Origin: Chloroflexus islandicus
GTDB lineage: Bacteria > Chloroflexota > Chloroflexia > Chloroflexales > Chloroflexaceae
Assembly: GCF_001650695.1 (NCBI RefSeq)
Contig: NZ_LWQS01000103.1
Span: 62,001-126,000 of the forward strand
Direction of reading: 5' to 3'
DNA length: 64,000 bases
Position 1 is the stretch's first letter. Each line of letters opens with the position of its first letter. Positions 33,467 through 41,655 of this stretch are shown one piece after another. The translations under genes were made by a program, and so were the position numbers. The notes below the pieces were generated by a model. That model did no database searches. It saw only the letters and a program-made list of their open reading frames with translations, and was not told the origin of the DNA.

Positions 33467-33832
33467 ATGGCTGAACAGCACGCACATGCTCATGCGCATC
33501 ACCACGGCGAGAAGCATACCCATATTTCGCGGGGAACCTATTACCGCGTCTTTGCGGCGCTGATGGTGTTGATGGTGTTGACCGTCGCCGCGTGGTGGGT
33601 TGAGAAAAACCTGCTTGAGATACCGGGATGGCTGGCGGTAACGATTGCCATGTCGATCGCGATTGCCAAGACGGTCTTGATTGTGCTCTATTTTATGCAC
33701 GTCAAGATCAGTAGCCGGATGACGCAGGTCTACGCTGCCGGCGCGTTTGTCTGGTTGATCATTCTGTTTGTGATTACAATGGGCGATTATGTGGCCCGCG
33801 GCTGGCCGCCGCAGGCCGGGCCGTTGCCGTAG
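33467..33832 (+). CDS. ctaF: Cytochrome c oxidase subunit IV (prokaryotic type)
   Basis: 121 residues: a histidine-rich N-terminus of about 20 residues (HAHAHAHHHGEKH) and three membrane spans, with the conserved 'AKTVLIVLYFMHVKIS' of the CoxD/subunit IV family. It stabilises the oxidase. The start has AGGAGGG upstream. Last gene of the respiratory block, followed by a terminator. Confidence 0.87.
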   Translation: MAEQHAHAHAHHHGEKHTHISRGTYYRVFAALMVLMVLTVAAWWVEKNLLEIPGWLAVTIAMSIAIAKTVLIVLYFMHVKISSRMTQVYAAGAFVWLIILFVITMGDYVARGWPPQAGPLP

Positions 33833-33867
33833 GCAGAGCGGGATCAACGCGACACCATATCGAGTAG

Positions 33868-33894
33868 TAAGGGCGGGTTTCAAACCCGCCCTTA
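33868..33894. terminator. Terminator between convergent oxidase and HAD genes
   Basis: Palindrome TAAGGGCGGGTTT-C-AAACCCGCCCTTA. Because it is symmetric with A/T ends on both sides, it can terminate transcription from either direction and separates the oxidase operon from the convergent phosphatase gene. Confidence 0.75.
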
Positions 33895-33937
33895 TAATCT
33901 CTCTGGCAACCCGCTCTTACCGCTCGCGGCTCGCTAC

Positions 33938-34621
33938 CTACCCAAACCGTTGGCGCAGCGCAGCAAGACTGGTATGAGCGAGGCTCGGCAAGGTGAGATC
34001 GGCAGGCGGCAACGGCACCTGCCTCGAAATTGCGCCGGGGATGGCGACCACCGGGCAGCCGGCGGCGCGGGCAGCGCGGATGCCGTTCGGCGAATCTTCC
34101 AGCACGAGACAGCCGGCAGGTGGCAGGCCCAACCGGGCCGCGGCGGTTAGAAACAGATCGGGCGCCGGTTTGGTGGCGACCACATCATCGGCGGTCACGA
34201 CCGTCGCAAAGGCGTGGTACACCTCGAGCCGCCGCAGCCAGCCTTCAACCCAACGCCGGCTGCTGCTGCTAGCGACAGCGCACGGCAAGCCGGCGGCGCG
34301 CGCTTCGGCTAGCAACTCGGCGACGCCGGGCAAGAGCGGCTGATCGGCGCTGAGCTCATCTTTGCGCGCTTGCCGGCGGGCCAGAATCGTGTCGCGCTCG
34401 GCGATGACGCGCTCGGCCAGTAAGGGATCGCGCTCACGGAGCAAGCTGACTAAATGGGTATGAGCGTCAAAGCCGGCGTTTGCCCCCAACGTCGCCGCCC
34501 AATCGTGAACGTTCAAGGTAACGCCGTATTCGGCATATATTTCTTGCCAGCTCTGCAAGGCTGGGGTTTCGGTATCGACCATCAGGCCGTCGAAATCGAA
34601 GATCAGGGCGCGAATGGGCAT
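33938..34621 (-). CDS. HAD-superfamily phosphatase/beta-phosphoglucomutase-like
   Basis: 227 residues, HAD subfamily IA. The nucleophile motif 'IFDFDGLMVDTE' is at the N-terminus. 'VASSSSRRWVEGWL' (motif II) and 'KPAPDLFLTAAARLG' (motif III) follow, then 'VLEDSPNGIRAARAAG' (motif IV). Similar proteins are phosphoglycolate-type phosphatases or beta-phosphoglucomutases; substrate cannot be fixed by sequence alone. A phosphoglycolate role would fit the nearby glycolate oxidase genes, but that is speculation. Confidence 0.82.
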   Translation of the reverse strand: MPIRALIFDFDGLMVDTETPALQSWQEIYAEYGVTLNVHDWAATLGANAGFDAHTHLVSLLRERDPLLAERVIAERDTILARRQARKDELSADQPLLPGVAELLAEARAAGLPCAVASSSSRRWVEGWLRRLEVYHAFATVVTADDVVATKPAPDLFLTAAARLGLPPAGCLVLEDSPNGIRAARAAGCPVVAIPGAISRQVPLPPADLTLPSLAHTSLAALRQRFG

Positions 34622-34650
34622 GATAGATCCTTATTGGTGAACCATGGGTT

Positions 34651-34708
34651 AGAGCCGCACGGCCGTGCGGCTCTACAGCCGTGCGGCTCCACGGCCGTGC
34701 GGCTCTAC
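34651..34708. repeat. Triple palindrome (CCGCACGGCCGTGCGG) repeat
   Basis: Three tandem variants of an 'AGCCGCACGGCCGTGCGGCT'-type palindrome. The first is an 11-bp stem with a 2-base centre (34651-34674); the second and third are shortened. They sit between divergently transcribed genes, upstream of both. The remaining sequence of the gap is unremarkable, with an AGGAC before the next gene. Confidence 0.6.
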
Positions 34709-34820
34709 GTATTATCATACCATGGTGTTAGCGGGGGCAATTGCGCCTCTGGGCTGATGGCGGGCGCCGGTTGGATCGGTTACGATAAACACGGCGCAGC
34801 TTTACCCCGGAGGACTGGAT

Positions 34821-35801
34821 ATGCTCAGTAATATTGCAGAATCGGTGCGTCTGCGACCGTTCGCTGGTTCGGCAGCCGATTACGCTGCGCTGGCAGCGAT
34901 TGCCAATGCGGCTTTTCCTGATAGCCACGAAACAGCGGAAGAGATCCAACATTGGGATGCGATCCGTCCTGCCCATTGCGTGATAGCGCGGTGGCTGGCA
35001 GAGGTGGGTGAGACGGTGGTGGCGGCGGCTGAATATTTTCATGCCGCATGGATGTACCACCCGCGCAAATTCTTTATCAGCATTGCAGTGCTGCCGGAAT
35101 GGCAAGGGCGGGGGATCGGCAGCTATTGTTATGATGAGCTGATGCGCGAGCTGGCCGACCGGCATCAGCCGTTGCAGGTGCGGAGCAACTGCCGCGAAGA
35201 TCAGGCGCGCAGCGTACGCTTTCTCACCGATCGCGGCTTCCGCGAAGAGATGCGCACGTGGGAGTCTCGGCTCGATCTGCGCGCGTTTGACCCGGCTCCG
35301 TTTGCCGATGGGCTGGCGCGCGCCGTTGGGCAGGGGTTTACAATCTGCAACCTCAACGAGTGGCTAGCGCGCCTGCCCGATGCCCGCCAGCGCCTTTACG
35401 AGGCGATGATCGAGATGCGGGCCGATGTGCCGCAACCCGAACCGTTCACGCCGGTTGATATGGCGACGTGGGAGCGGACGGTGTTTGACGATCCGCACCT
35501 CTACCCGGAAGGCTATTTCTTGGCGCTCGACGGTGATGAGATCGCGGCGGTGAGCCAGCTCTGGAAGCATGCTGAGCCGGATGTGTTGATGACTGGCATT
35601 ACCGCCACGCGCCGGCATTACCGGCGGCGCGGGTTGGCGCTGGCGCTGAAGGTGCATGCGTTGAACTTCGCCAAAGCCGCCGGCTACCGCGAGGTGCGCA
35701 CCTATAACGCGACCACCAACCGGGCTATGTTGAGCATCAACGAAGCATTGGGGTTCGTGAAGCAACCGGCGTGGATCGAATTTGTGAAGGATGTGGGGTA
35801 A
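34821..35801 (+). CDS. Double-GNAT N-acetyltransferase
   Basis: 326 residues containing two GNAT folds. The first carries the acetyl-CoA loop 'LPEWQGRGIGSYCYDEL' (about residues 92-108), the second 'TRRHYRRRGLALALKVHALN' (about 260-285) followed by 'YNATTNRAMLSINEALGF'. Such proteins are often aminoglycoside/mycothiol-synthase-like in architecture, but the acceptor is unknown. Start follows GGAGGA. A strong hairpin follows the stop, and a paralogue is the next gene. Confidence 0.75.
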   Translation: MLSNIAESVRLRPFAGSAADYAALAAIANAAFPDSHETAEEIQHWDAIRPAHCVIARWLAEVGETVVAAAEYFHAAWMYHPRKFFISIAVLPEWQGRGIGSYCYDELMRELADRHQPLQVRSNCREDQARSVRFLTDRGFREEMRTWESRLDLRAFDPAPFADGLARAVGQGFTICNLNEWLARLPDARQRLYEAMIEMRADVPQPEPFTPVDMATWERTVFDDPHLYPEGYFLALDGDEIAAVSQLWKHAEPDVLMTGITATRRHYRRRGLALALKVHALNFAKAAGYREVRTYNATTNRAMLSINEALGFVKQPAWIEFVKDVG

Positions 35802-35810
35802 GGGAAACGG

Positions 35811-35837
35811 GAGGGACATTGCAGCGCAATGTCCCTC
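35811..35837 (+). terminator. Hairpin after the first GNAT gene
   Basis: Perfect 12-bp stem GAGGGACATTGC / GCAATGTCCCTC with a 3-base loop, beginning 10 bases after the stop codon and 24 bases before the next start. No T-run follows, so it may attenuate rather than fully stop transcription into the paralogue. Confidence 0.6.
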
Positions 35838-35860
35838 TGATGACGGGTAATACTTGTTTT

Positions 35861-36832
35861 ATGATGACGATTCGACCCTTTCGGTGGGATGAAACCGATT
35901 ATCATGCGATGGCGACGGTGTACGGCGCGCTCGTGCCAGACGCACCGCTCAATGCAACCGAGTGGCGAGTGCGTGATGAGTTGCACAACCCGCAATTGGC
36001 GCTCTACCGGGCGATCGGCGAGCTTGATGGCGTCGCGGCAGGCTATGCCGAATATTATCAGCCGACGTGGTGCGCCGATTCATACCATATTGAGACGTTG
36101 GTCTACGTGCATCCGGCGTATCAAGGGCGCGGGTTAGGCGCGGCGCTCTGGCAGCATGTGCGGCAGGCGTGGCAGGCGTTGCAGCCGCGTCACGTATTGG
36201 CAAAAGTGCGCGAAGATTGGCAGGCCGGCTTCGCCTTTGCGGTGCGGCGCGGTTTTCAGGAAGACCGGCGGGTGTGGCTCTCGCGGCTGGAGGTGGCGAG
36301 CTTTGATCCCGCTCCCTTCAGCGGCGCGATCGAGCGGGTGACAGCGCAGCAGATTGAAATTCATAGCTTTGCTGCTCTCGCCGCTGCCGATGCCGGCTTC
36401 TGGCGCAAGTTGTACGCATTTGAACAGCAAACCACTCGTGATATTCCATCGGCCTTTCCAGTAGCCATTCCCGCCTACGAGCAATGGATGAAGTTCTATC
36501 AGCCTGACAATGGCGCGGTGTGGGAAGGTAGTTTTGCGGCGATGGCTGATGGGCAAGTGGTCGGGATTAGCACCCTTGAGACGATCGATAACGAGACCGA
36601 TCTAGAAGTGGGCTTTACGGCGGTGCGGCGCGACTACCGCGGGCGCGGGATTGCGCTGGCGCTAAAATTGTGTACGATCGCGTATGCCCAAGCGATGGGT
36701 GTGACCGGGATTCGTACCGACAACGACAGCACCAATCAGCCGATGTGGCAGATTAATCAACGGTTAGGCTTTCAACGCGGGCCGGTGTGGATCGTGCTGC
36801 GCCGGCGTGAACAGACCGAGGAGGTGACGTGA
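35861..36832 (+). CDS. Double-GNAT N-acetyltransferase, paralogue of the preceding gene
   Basis: 323 residues with two GNAT domains in the same order: 'HPAYQGRGLGAALWQHVRQA' and 'VRRDYRGRGIALALKLCTIA', then 'DNDSTNQPMWQINQRLGF' aligning with the neighbour's C-terminus. Tandem duplication followed by divergence is the simplest reading. The start is uncertain: ATG-ATG lies just after a TTGTTTT stretch without a clear ribosome binding site, and an ATG seven codons upstream abuts the hairpin. Stop overlaps the next start (GTGA). Confidence 0.72.
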   Translation: MMTIRPFRWDETDYHAMATVYGALVPDAPLNATEWRVRDELHNPQLALYRAIGELDGVAAGYAEYYQPTWCADSYHIETLVYVHPAYQGRGLGAALWQHVRQAWQALQPRHVLAKVREDWQAGFAFAVRRGFQEDRRVWLSRLEVASFDPAPFSGAIERVTAQQIEIHSFAALAAADAGFWRKLYAFEQQTTRDIPSAFPVAIPAYEQWMKFYQPDNGAVWEGSFAAMADGQVVGISTLETIDNETDLEVGFTAVRRDYRGRGIALALKLCTIAYAQAMGVTGIRTDNDSTNQPMWQINQRLGFQRGPVWIVLRRREQTEEVT

Positions 36833-37938
36833 ACGGGTTGCCGTTGGTTGAGTTGGCAGGCGATGCCTACACACAGGGTTGGCGGCACGGGCGCGTCTTG
36901 CGCGAGGCGATTGCCGCCAACCTGCGTATTTATACCGCACGCTTTGAGCGCGAATTGCGTATGCCGCTCGCTGAAGTATGGCGGCGCGCTCTGCGGTATG
37001 CGGACGCGATTGCCGGGCAAAATCCGGCGTATGCCGCCGGGATGCGCGGGATTGCCGATGGCGCCGGGATAGAGCTAGCGGCGATTGCGGCGTTGAATGT
37101 GCGCTACGAACTGTTCTACCAATATTTCCGCGAGTATGATCGTCCGCCCGCCAAGCCTGACGGATGTACGGCGTTTGCCCTCTTGCCCGCTGAGACAAGT
37201 GATGGCCATCTGCTGGTAGGCGAAAACTGGGATTGGATCACCGGTGTGCGCGGCGCAATTGTGGCGACGGTTGAACCTGATGGCCTGCGCACACTGGCCT
37301 TTACCGAAGCCGGTATTTTCGGCGGCAAGATCGGTCTAAACTCGGCGGGGTTGGCGTTGTTGATTAACGGACTCAGCAGTACGGCTGACGATTGGGCCAG
37401 CTTGCGGCGACCGTTTCACGTGCGCTGTTATGAAATCTTGCGCGCGCGCACCCTTGCCGAGGCGCAGGCGGTGATCACAGCGGAAGCGCGGGCCGGTTCG
37501 GCCAATTTCCTCATTGCCCAAACGCCCGATCAGGTGATCAATATCGAGGCGGCGCCGGAAACGGTGGCCGTGAGCGGGTGCGCCGGCGGTTGCCTGATCC
37601 ACGCGAACCATTTCAACGACCCGGCGGCCTTGGGCATCGTCGAACGCGCGATCGAGCGGGTGCCGCATTCGCAATGGCGGCAAGCGCGCTTGCAAGCGCT
37701 GCTGGCGCCGCGTCCGCAATCGCTGGCGAGCGTGCAAGCGGCATTGCGCGACCATGATCGCCATCCCTATTCGGTCTGTTTCCATATTGATCCTGCCGAT
37801 CCGCCCGATGAATATTACGAATCGGTCGCTTCGATCATCATGGATGTGACGGCCCAAACGTTGTATGCTACTGATGGGCCGCCGTGCGAGCGCGAATATG
37901 GGCAGTACCGGTTGGCGGCTGGGGCGGAGGAGTCATAG
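36829..37938 (+). CDS. C45-family peptidase/acyl-CoA:6-APA acyltransferase-like
   Basis: 369 residues of the N-terminal-nucleophile AAT superfamily. The self-cleavage site and nucleophile cysteine are in 'PDGCTAFALLP' (about residues 103-113), followed by 'LLVGENWDW', the conserved substrate/oxyanion region. Family members hydrolyse or transfer acyl amides (penicillin acyltransferase, peptidase C45). It starts at GTG coupled by GTGA to the upstream acetyltransferase, so the two probably act on the same class of amine or acyl-amide. The precise reaction is not known. Confidence 0.78.
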   Translation: MNGLPLVELAGDAYTQGWRHGRVLREAIAANLRIYTARFERELRMPLAEVWRRALRYADAIAGQNPAYAAGMRGIADGAGIELAAIAALNVRYELFYQYFREYDRPPAKPDGCTAFALLPAETSDGHLLVGENWDWITGVRGAIVATVEPDGLRTLAFTEAGIFGGKIGLNSAGLALLINGLSSTADDWASLRRPFHVRCYEILRARTLAEAQAVITAEARAGSANFLIAQTPDQVINIEAAPETVAVSGCAGGCLIHANHFNDPAALGIVERAIERVPHSQWRQARLQALLAPRPQSLASVQAALRDHDRHPYSVCFHIDPADPPDEYYESVASIIMDVTAQTLYATDGPPCEREYGQYRLAAGAEES

Positions 37939-38029
37939 CGTGGTGACGATACAAGTGTGGGTTGCATAAACAATCGTCAATGCGTTTTCAGACTCGCGCT
38001 CGCAATCATGCACGAGGCAAAGGCAACCA

Positions 38030-38464
38030 ATGCGCACGGTTCTCTTTATCTGCACCGGCAACTACTACCGCAGCCGCTACGCCGAGCTGCTGTTCAACGC
38101 CATGCGGGTACCGGGTTGGCAAGCCGACTCACGCGGGTTGCGGCTCTCGGCTTCCAATCAGGGGCCGATCTGGCCCAACGTTCTGGTGCAATTACAACAA
38201 CGCGGCTTTCCGCCGCCTTCCGAAATCCGGTTGCCAATAGCCTTGACCGAACCCGATCTGCGGCGCGCAACCGTCGCGATTGCCTTGGATGAGCGCGAGC
38301 ATCGCCCGTTGATGCAGCAACGCTTTCCGGGGTGGGAGGATCGGATCCGGTACTGGCAAACGCCCGACGTACCCTTCTTGCCCGCCGCTGAGGCGTTTCG
38401 CCGGATCGAGGCGGGAGTGGCTGAATTAGTGGCGGAACTGAGCCGTTGGCAACCGGCGGGTTAG
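38030..38464 (+). CDS. Low-molecular-weight protein tyrosine phosphatase-like
   Basis: 144 residues. The CX5R(S) phosphate loop is 'CTGNYYRS' (Cys8 to Ser15), preceded by 'MRTVLFI', as in LMW-PTP and arsenate reductase (thioredoxin type). The late 'WQTPDVPF' supplies an aspartate at the general-acid position seen in LMW-PTPs (usually DP). Short of the family's usual 150-160 residues but apparently complete. Function could be dephosphorylation of a tyrosine kinase of polysaccharide export or of a small molecule. Confidence 0.72.
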   Translation: MRTVLFICTGNYYRSRYAELLFNAMRVPGWQADSRGLRLSASNQGPIWPNVLVQLQQRGFPPPSEIRLPIALTEPDLRRATVAIALDEREHRPLMQQRFPGWEDRIRYWQTPDVPFLPAAEAFRRIEAGVAELVAELSRWQPAG

Positions 38465-38578
38465 GCGCGGGCCGTTGGGAGAGGGTGGCAACATGCGCGC
38501 GATCCGCGTGGTGTGAGAGCGAGCATACTGGCGCTCGACGCACGCAAGGCGTACCGGCTACCACATGTGAGGGAAACT

Positions 38579-39058
38579 ATGGAGATCGGCGTCGTTTCGG
38601 ATACGCATGGCCGGCTGGCGCCAGCGGTGCTGACGGCATTAGCCGGGGTTGAGCTGATCTTACACGCCGGCGATATCGGCCATGAAGCCATTCTCGACCG
38701 GCTCGCGACTATTGCGCCGGTATTGGCTATTCATGGCAACACCGATGAGGGCACGGCGCTGGCCCGCACTTATCCGGCGCACCGCTGGATCGAGCGCGAG
38801 GGAGTTATGATCTATCTGACCCACATTGGCGGCCAGCCCCGCCATCTTGTGCAATCGTTACCGAAGACGGCTGATGGCCGGGTGCCGCGGGTCTATATTT
38901 TCGGCCACAGCCACCGGCCATTGTACGAAATGTACAATGGGGTGCTCTTTCTCAATCCGGGCACTGCTGGCGCGCCGCGGGGGGCGGGGTTGTCGGTGGC
39001 GCGGTTGACGGTGGCCAATGGCCAAGCGAGCGCAGCGATTATCGAGTTGGAGAGATGA
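38579..39058 (+). CDS. YfcE/MJ0936-type metallophosphoesterase
   Basis: 159 residues. The metal-binding motifs are 'VVSDTHG' near the N-terminus, 'LHAGDIG' and 'IHGNTD', then 'LTHIGG' and 'FGHSHRP' and 'NPGTAG'. This is the full set for calcineurin-like phosphodiesterases of the YfcE family, which hydrolyse phosphodiesters with Mn. Start chosen at the ATG 6-7 bases after GAGGG. Overlaps nothing and is followed 15 bases later by the membrane protein gene. Confidence 0.85.
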   Translation: MEIGVVSDTHGRLAPAVLTALAGVELILHAGDIGHEAILDRLATIAPVLAIHGNTDEGTALARTYPAHRWIEREGVMIYLTHIGGQPRHLVQSLPKTADGRVPRVYIFGHSHRPLYEMYNGVLFLNPGTAGAPRGAGLSVARLTVANGQASAAIIELER

Positions 39059-39073
39059 GGGCAAGAGGGCGTT

Positions 39074-39904
39074 ATGGCTCCAACCACAACAGTACAGCGT
39101 AGACTCGATTGGCGTGGGCCGGTGGTCGGGCTTGGTTTGATCATCCTGTTCGCGTTGCTCCCGGCGATTGCAACGGCATTGGATTGGGAGCGACGGCTCT
39201 TCTTTGCAGTTCATGGCATCTGCGCGCAGAGCCATAATCTGATCGCTGGTGGAGTGCAGTTTCCGCTCTGCGCTCGCGATAGCGGCATCTATCTCGGGCT
39301 GATGGTGACGCTGGGAGTGATGGCCGCGTTGGGGAGGATGCGGGCCGGGAGGTTGCCGCCGCTGCCGATCGGCTTGACGCTGATTGGCCTGATGGCAGTG
39401 ATGGGGATTGATGGGTTGAATTCAACCGTTGCCGAGCTGGGTTTTCCGCCGGCGTACCCGCCGCGCGACGATCTGCGCCTTGTGACTGGGTTGGGGTTTG
39501 GTGCGGCGTTGGCGATAGGGCTGTTATTGGTCGCTAATCATACCTTTCTATCGCCCGATCTGCTGGCTGCCGAGCAAGCGCCCGTCGGGAGCTGGCGCGA
39601 TCTGGGGATCGTGATCGGCGCGTTGGGCCTTGTGGTGGCAGCGATCGCCGCCAACCAAGCGGTGTTGGCATGGCCGCTGGTCTTGCTCAGCGTGATTGGG
39701 GTGACGGGGGTGATGACCTTTGCCGTGGCGCTGCCGATCAGCGCCTTTGCCGGTCTGAGCGGGCGAGTGCGGCACGTGCGGCAATTAGCCTTGCCGGGAA
39801 TCGCCGGATTTCTGGTGGCGTTGCTGTTGCTGGCCGTGCTGGCGCGCTGGAAAATCGGGTTAGAGGTATCAGGCTTGCTGCCGCCGCCACTGATCCCAGA
39901 GTAG
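39074..39904 (+). CDS. DUF2085 membrane protein
   Basis: 276 residues with about seven to eight membrane spans. 'HGICAQSHNLIAGGVQFPLCARDSGIY' is the hallmark of DUF2085, with conserved Cys and His residues that may bind metal or form disulfides. Function is unknown. Downstream lies a minisatellite, not a gene. Confidence 0.8.
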   Translation: MAPTTTVQRRLDWRGPVVGLGLIILFALLPAIATALDWERRLFFAVHGICAQSHNLIAGGVQFPLCARDSGIYLGLMVTLGVMAALGRMRAGRLPPLPIGLTLIGLMAVMGIDGLNSTVAELGFPPAYPPRDDLRLVTGLGFGAALAIGLLLVANHTFLSPDLLAAEQAPVGSWRDLGIVIGALGLVVAAIAANQAVLAWPLVLLSVIGVTGVMTFAVALPISAFAGLSGRVRHVRQLALPGIAGFLVALLLLAVLARWKIGLEVSGLLPPPLIPE

Positions 39905-39961
39905 CCCTCTGGTAAAGCCACACGGCTGGGCGGCTCCTGTCCGGCGAGCAGGCCAGCGGCC

Positions 39962-40385
39962 CGCGCTCCGCGCCGAGAGAGAAAAGGCGGGCCAGCGGCT
40001 CGCGCTCCGGGCCGAGAGAGAAAAGGCGGGCCAGCGGCCCGCGCTCCGGGCCGAGAGAGAAAAGGCGGGCCGGTGGCCCGCGCTCCGCGCCGAGAGAGAA
40101 AAGGCGGGCCGGTGGCCCGCGCTCCGCGCCGAGAGAGAAAAGGCGGGCCGGTGGCCCGCGCTCCGGGCCGAGAGAGAAAAGGCGGGCCAGCGGCCCGCGC
40201 CCCGTGCGGTGAGCGGGCCGGCGGGTCAGCGGCCCGTGCTCCGGGCCGAGAGAGAAAAGGCGGGCCAGCGGCCCGCGCTCCGTGCGGTGAGCGGGCCGGC
40301 GGGCCAGCGGCCCGCGCCCCGTGCGGTGAGCGGGCAGGCGGGCCAGCGGCTCGCGCTCCGGGGGCGAGCAGGCGCACCGGATCAT
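39962..40385. repeat. 39-bp minisatellite, about 11 tandem units
   Basis: Ten full units of exactly 39 bases start at 39962 and are followed by a partial one; a partial unit also precedes. Two variants alternate: type A contains 'gccgagagagaaaaggcggg' (units 1-6 and 8), type B has 'gcggtgagcgggccggcggg' (units 7, 9 and 10). All share 'ccagcggcccgcgctccg'. Because 39 is a multiple of three, open frames run through it on both strands (13-residue repeats), but no ribosome binding site or homology supports coding. The adjacent 39905-39961 and 40386-40443 hold nothing further. Confidence 0.85.
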
Positions 40386-40443
40386 AACAAGCCAGTAGTG
40401 CGGCTTAGCCACAGCCGTACTACCGGCTCATTTGCCATCTTCT

Positions 40444-40836
40444 TCACCGCGGCATCGTCACCTTCAGGTCGTTCAGCGCAGTGCGCAGGTTGTCAAGCGC
40501 GACGCGCGCCTCAGGTGGGAGCTGATCGAGGCTGGCGACCGTTTCGAGCACGCGATTGGCGGCGATCGCAAGGCTATCGAGATGGCCGAGCAGACAGCCA
40601 GCTTCGCGCGCTTCGGCAGTGCGCTGGCCGAAGAGGGCGTGCCAGTAATCGGCTGAAGCTAGATAGCGCGTTTCGCCGAGCAGTTCAAGCGCCAGCGTGC
40701 AGCGGTCAAGCGGGCGGATCGCCAACACCTCTCGGTCGTTGAGCGTAATCTGGCCGGGTGCATGGCGGATCAAGGCGATCGCGTCATCAGTGCGGCTCAC
40801 GCCATCTTCACTTAGATGCAAGGTTCGGATCTGCAT
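40444..40836 (-). CDS. Unknown protein paired with an XRE-cupin regulator
   Basis: 130 residues, not recognised. It begins MQIRTLHLSEDG, contains 'PGQITLNDREVLAIRPLDRCTLALEL' and 'YWHALFGQ', and ends in a leucine-rich helical region that may be a coiled coil. The start is ATG 8 bases after AAGGAG; an upstream in-frame start would overlap the regulator. It lies 17 bases after the regulator and is probably cotranscribed, so it may be its target gene or a signalling partner. Confidence 0.65.
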   Translation of the reverse strand: MQIRTLHLSEDGVSRTDDAIALIRHAPGQITLNDREVLAIRPLDRCTLALELLGETRYLASADYWHALFGQRTAEAREAGCLLGHLDSLAIAANRVLETVASLDQLPPEARVALDNLRTALNDLKVTMPR

Positions 40837-40853
40837 ACCACCAACTCCTTCGC

Positions 40854-41486
40854 TTAAACACGACCATGGCGCTCGAGAGCGCTGCGCGGTAATTCGAGCG
40901 GACACAAGACCAACAACGCTTGGGCCGGGGCATGGCCGGGATTGTGCCAGCGGTGGGGCAACACCGCCTCGAACAACAGGCTATCACCGGGGCCGATGGT
41001 GTAGGTATGATCGGCGACGGTGTAAAGGATGTTGCCGCTCAACCCAAACACAAATTCTTGACCGGTATGGACGATTGACTCAGGACCGCTGCCGGCGCCG
41101 GGATCGAGGGTGAGCAACAGCGGTTCGAGGGTACGGTTGGCCAAACCGGGTGCTAAATCGGTGAGCGCGCCGTGCGGGAAGAGGGTCGCTGTCGCCTGAC
41201 CGGCAGGGGTGAAGACAACGCGCTGTTGGGGCACATCAGGCGTAAAAAAGGCGCTAATCGGCACTTGCAGCGTCATAGCGAGGCGCTGAAGCGTGCTGAC
41301 GCTCGGCGAGGTGCGGCCATTTTCGATCAGGCTGAGCGTATTCACGGCCAACCCGCTCGCTTCGGCCAGCGCGCGGATCGACATCCGGCGCTGCTCGCGC
41401 AGGGCGCGCAGACGATTGCCAACATCAACGCTCGCATCTTCACCGATGCCGTGGGTAGCACTGGCAAGTTCAACCTCAGAACGCAC
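40854..41486 (-). CDS. XRE-family transcriptional regulator with cupin domain
   Basis: 210 residues. A helix-turn-helix of the XRE type spans about residues 22-77 ('LRALREQRRMSIRALAEASG', 'NTLSLIENGRTSPSVSTLQRLA'). A C-terminal cupin (about residues 110-200, with 'HTGQEFVFGLSG' and 'GPGDSLLFEAVLPHRWHN') should bind a small effector, perhaps through a metal. Start chosen at GTG with AAGGAGAGA 3-6 bases upstream; a TTG 16 codons further up lies within the promoter. Likely autoregulated through the palindrome upstream. Confidence 0.83.
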   Translation of the reverse strand: MRSEVELASATHGIGEDASVDVGNRLRALREQRRMSIRALAEASGLAVNTLSLIENGRTSPSVSTLQRLAMTLQVPISAFFTPDVPQQRVVFTPAGQATATLFPHGALTDLAPGLANRTLEPLLLTLDPGAGSGPESIVHTGQEFVFGLSGNILYTVADHTYTIGPGDSLLFEAVLPHRWHNPGHAPAQALLVLCPLELPRSALERHGRV

Positions 41487-41522
41487 GGCTCTCTCCTTCC
41501 GGTTGCGCTTGATCTGTTCATT

Positions 41523-41550
41523 ATTATAAGACAAATTTACGATTTGTCAC
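41523..41550 (-). promoter_or_regulatory. Promoter and operator-like palindrome of the XRE-cupin gene
   Basis: On the - strand GTGACA, 16 bases, TATAAT makes a good sigma-70 promoter. The spacer is filled by a perfect inverted repeat GACAAAT-cgtaa-ATTTGTC (41530-41548), reaching into the -35. A repressor bound there would block RNA polymerase, so this is a good candidate site for autoregulation. Confidence 0.6.
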
Positions 41551-41596
41551 CCATTAAATTGGTTGCATTCTAGTAACAGTTATCGGCGTAAACAGA

Positions 41597-41625
41597 ACCC
41601 CTGCGCCAGTGCAAGGCGCAGGGGT
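41597..41625 (-). terminator. Terminator after the AP2/ERF-type gene
   Basis: Perfect 11-bp stem ACCCCTGCGCC / GGCGCAGGGGT with a 7-base loop, followed on the - strand by TTCTGTTT. It lies about 30 bases beyond the stop codon of the - strand gene at 41656. Confidence 0.75.
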
Positions 41626-41655
41626 CTGGGAAGCAATCAACAAAGACGCGCGCGA

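Noticed and set aside
39538-40377. Long - strand open frame of GARAAGPPFLSRP repeats running into the DUF2085 gene
   Set aside because: It exists only because the 39-base unit is divisible by three. It has no ribosome binding site, and part of it is the antisense of a convincing membrane-protein gene.
39962-40385. Possible CRISPR array
   Set aside because: Units abut with no unique spacers; variation is in two fixed types. No cas gene is nearby.
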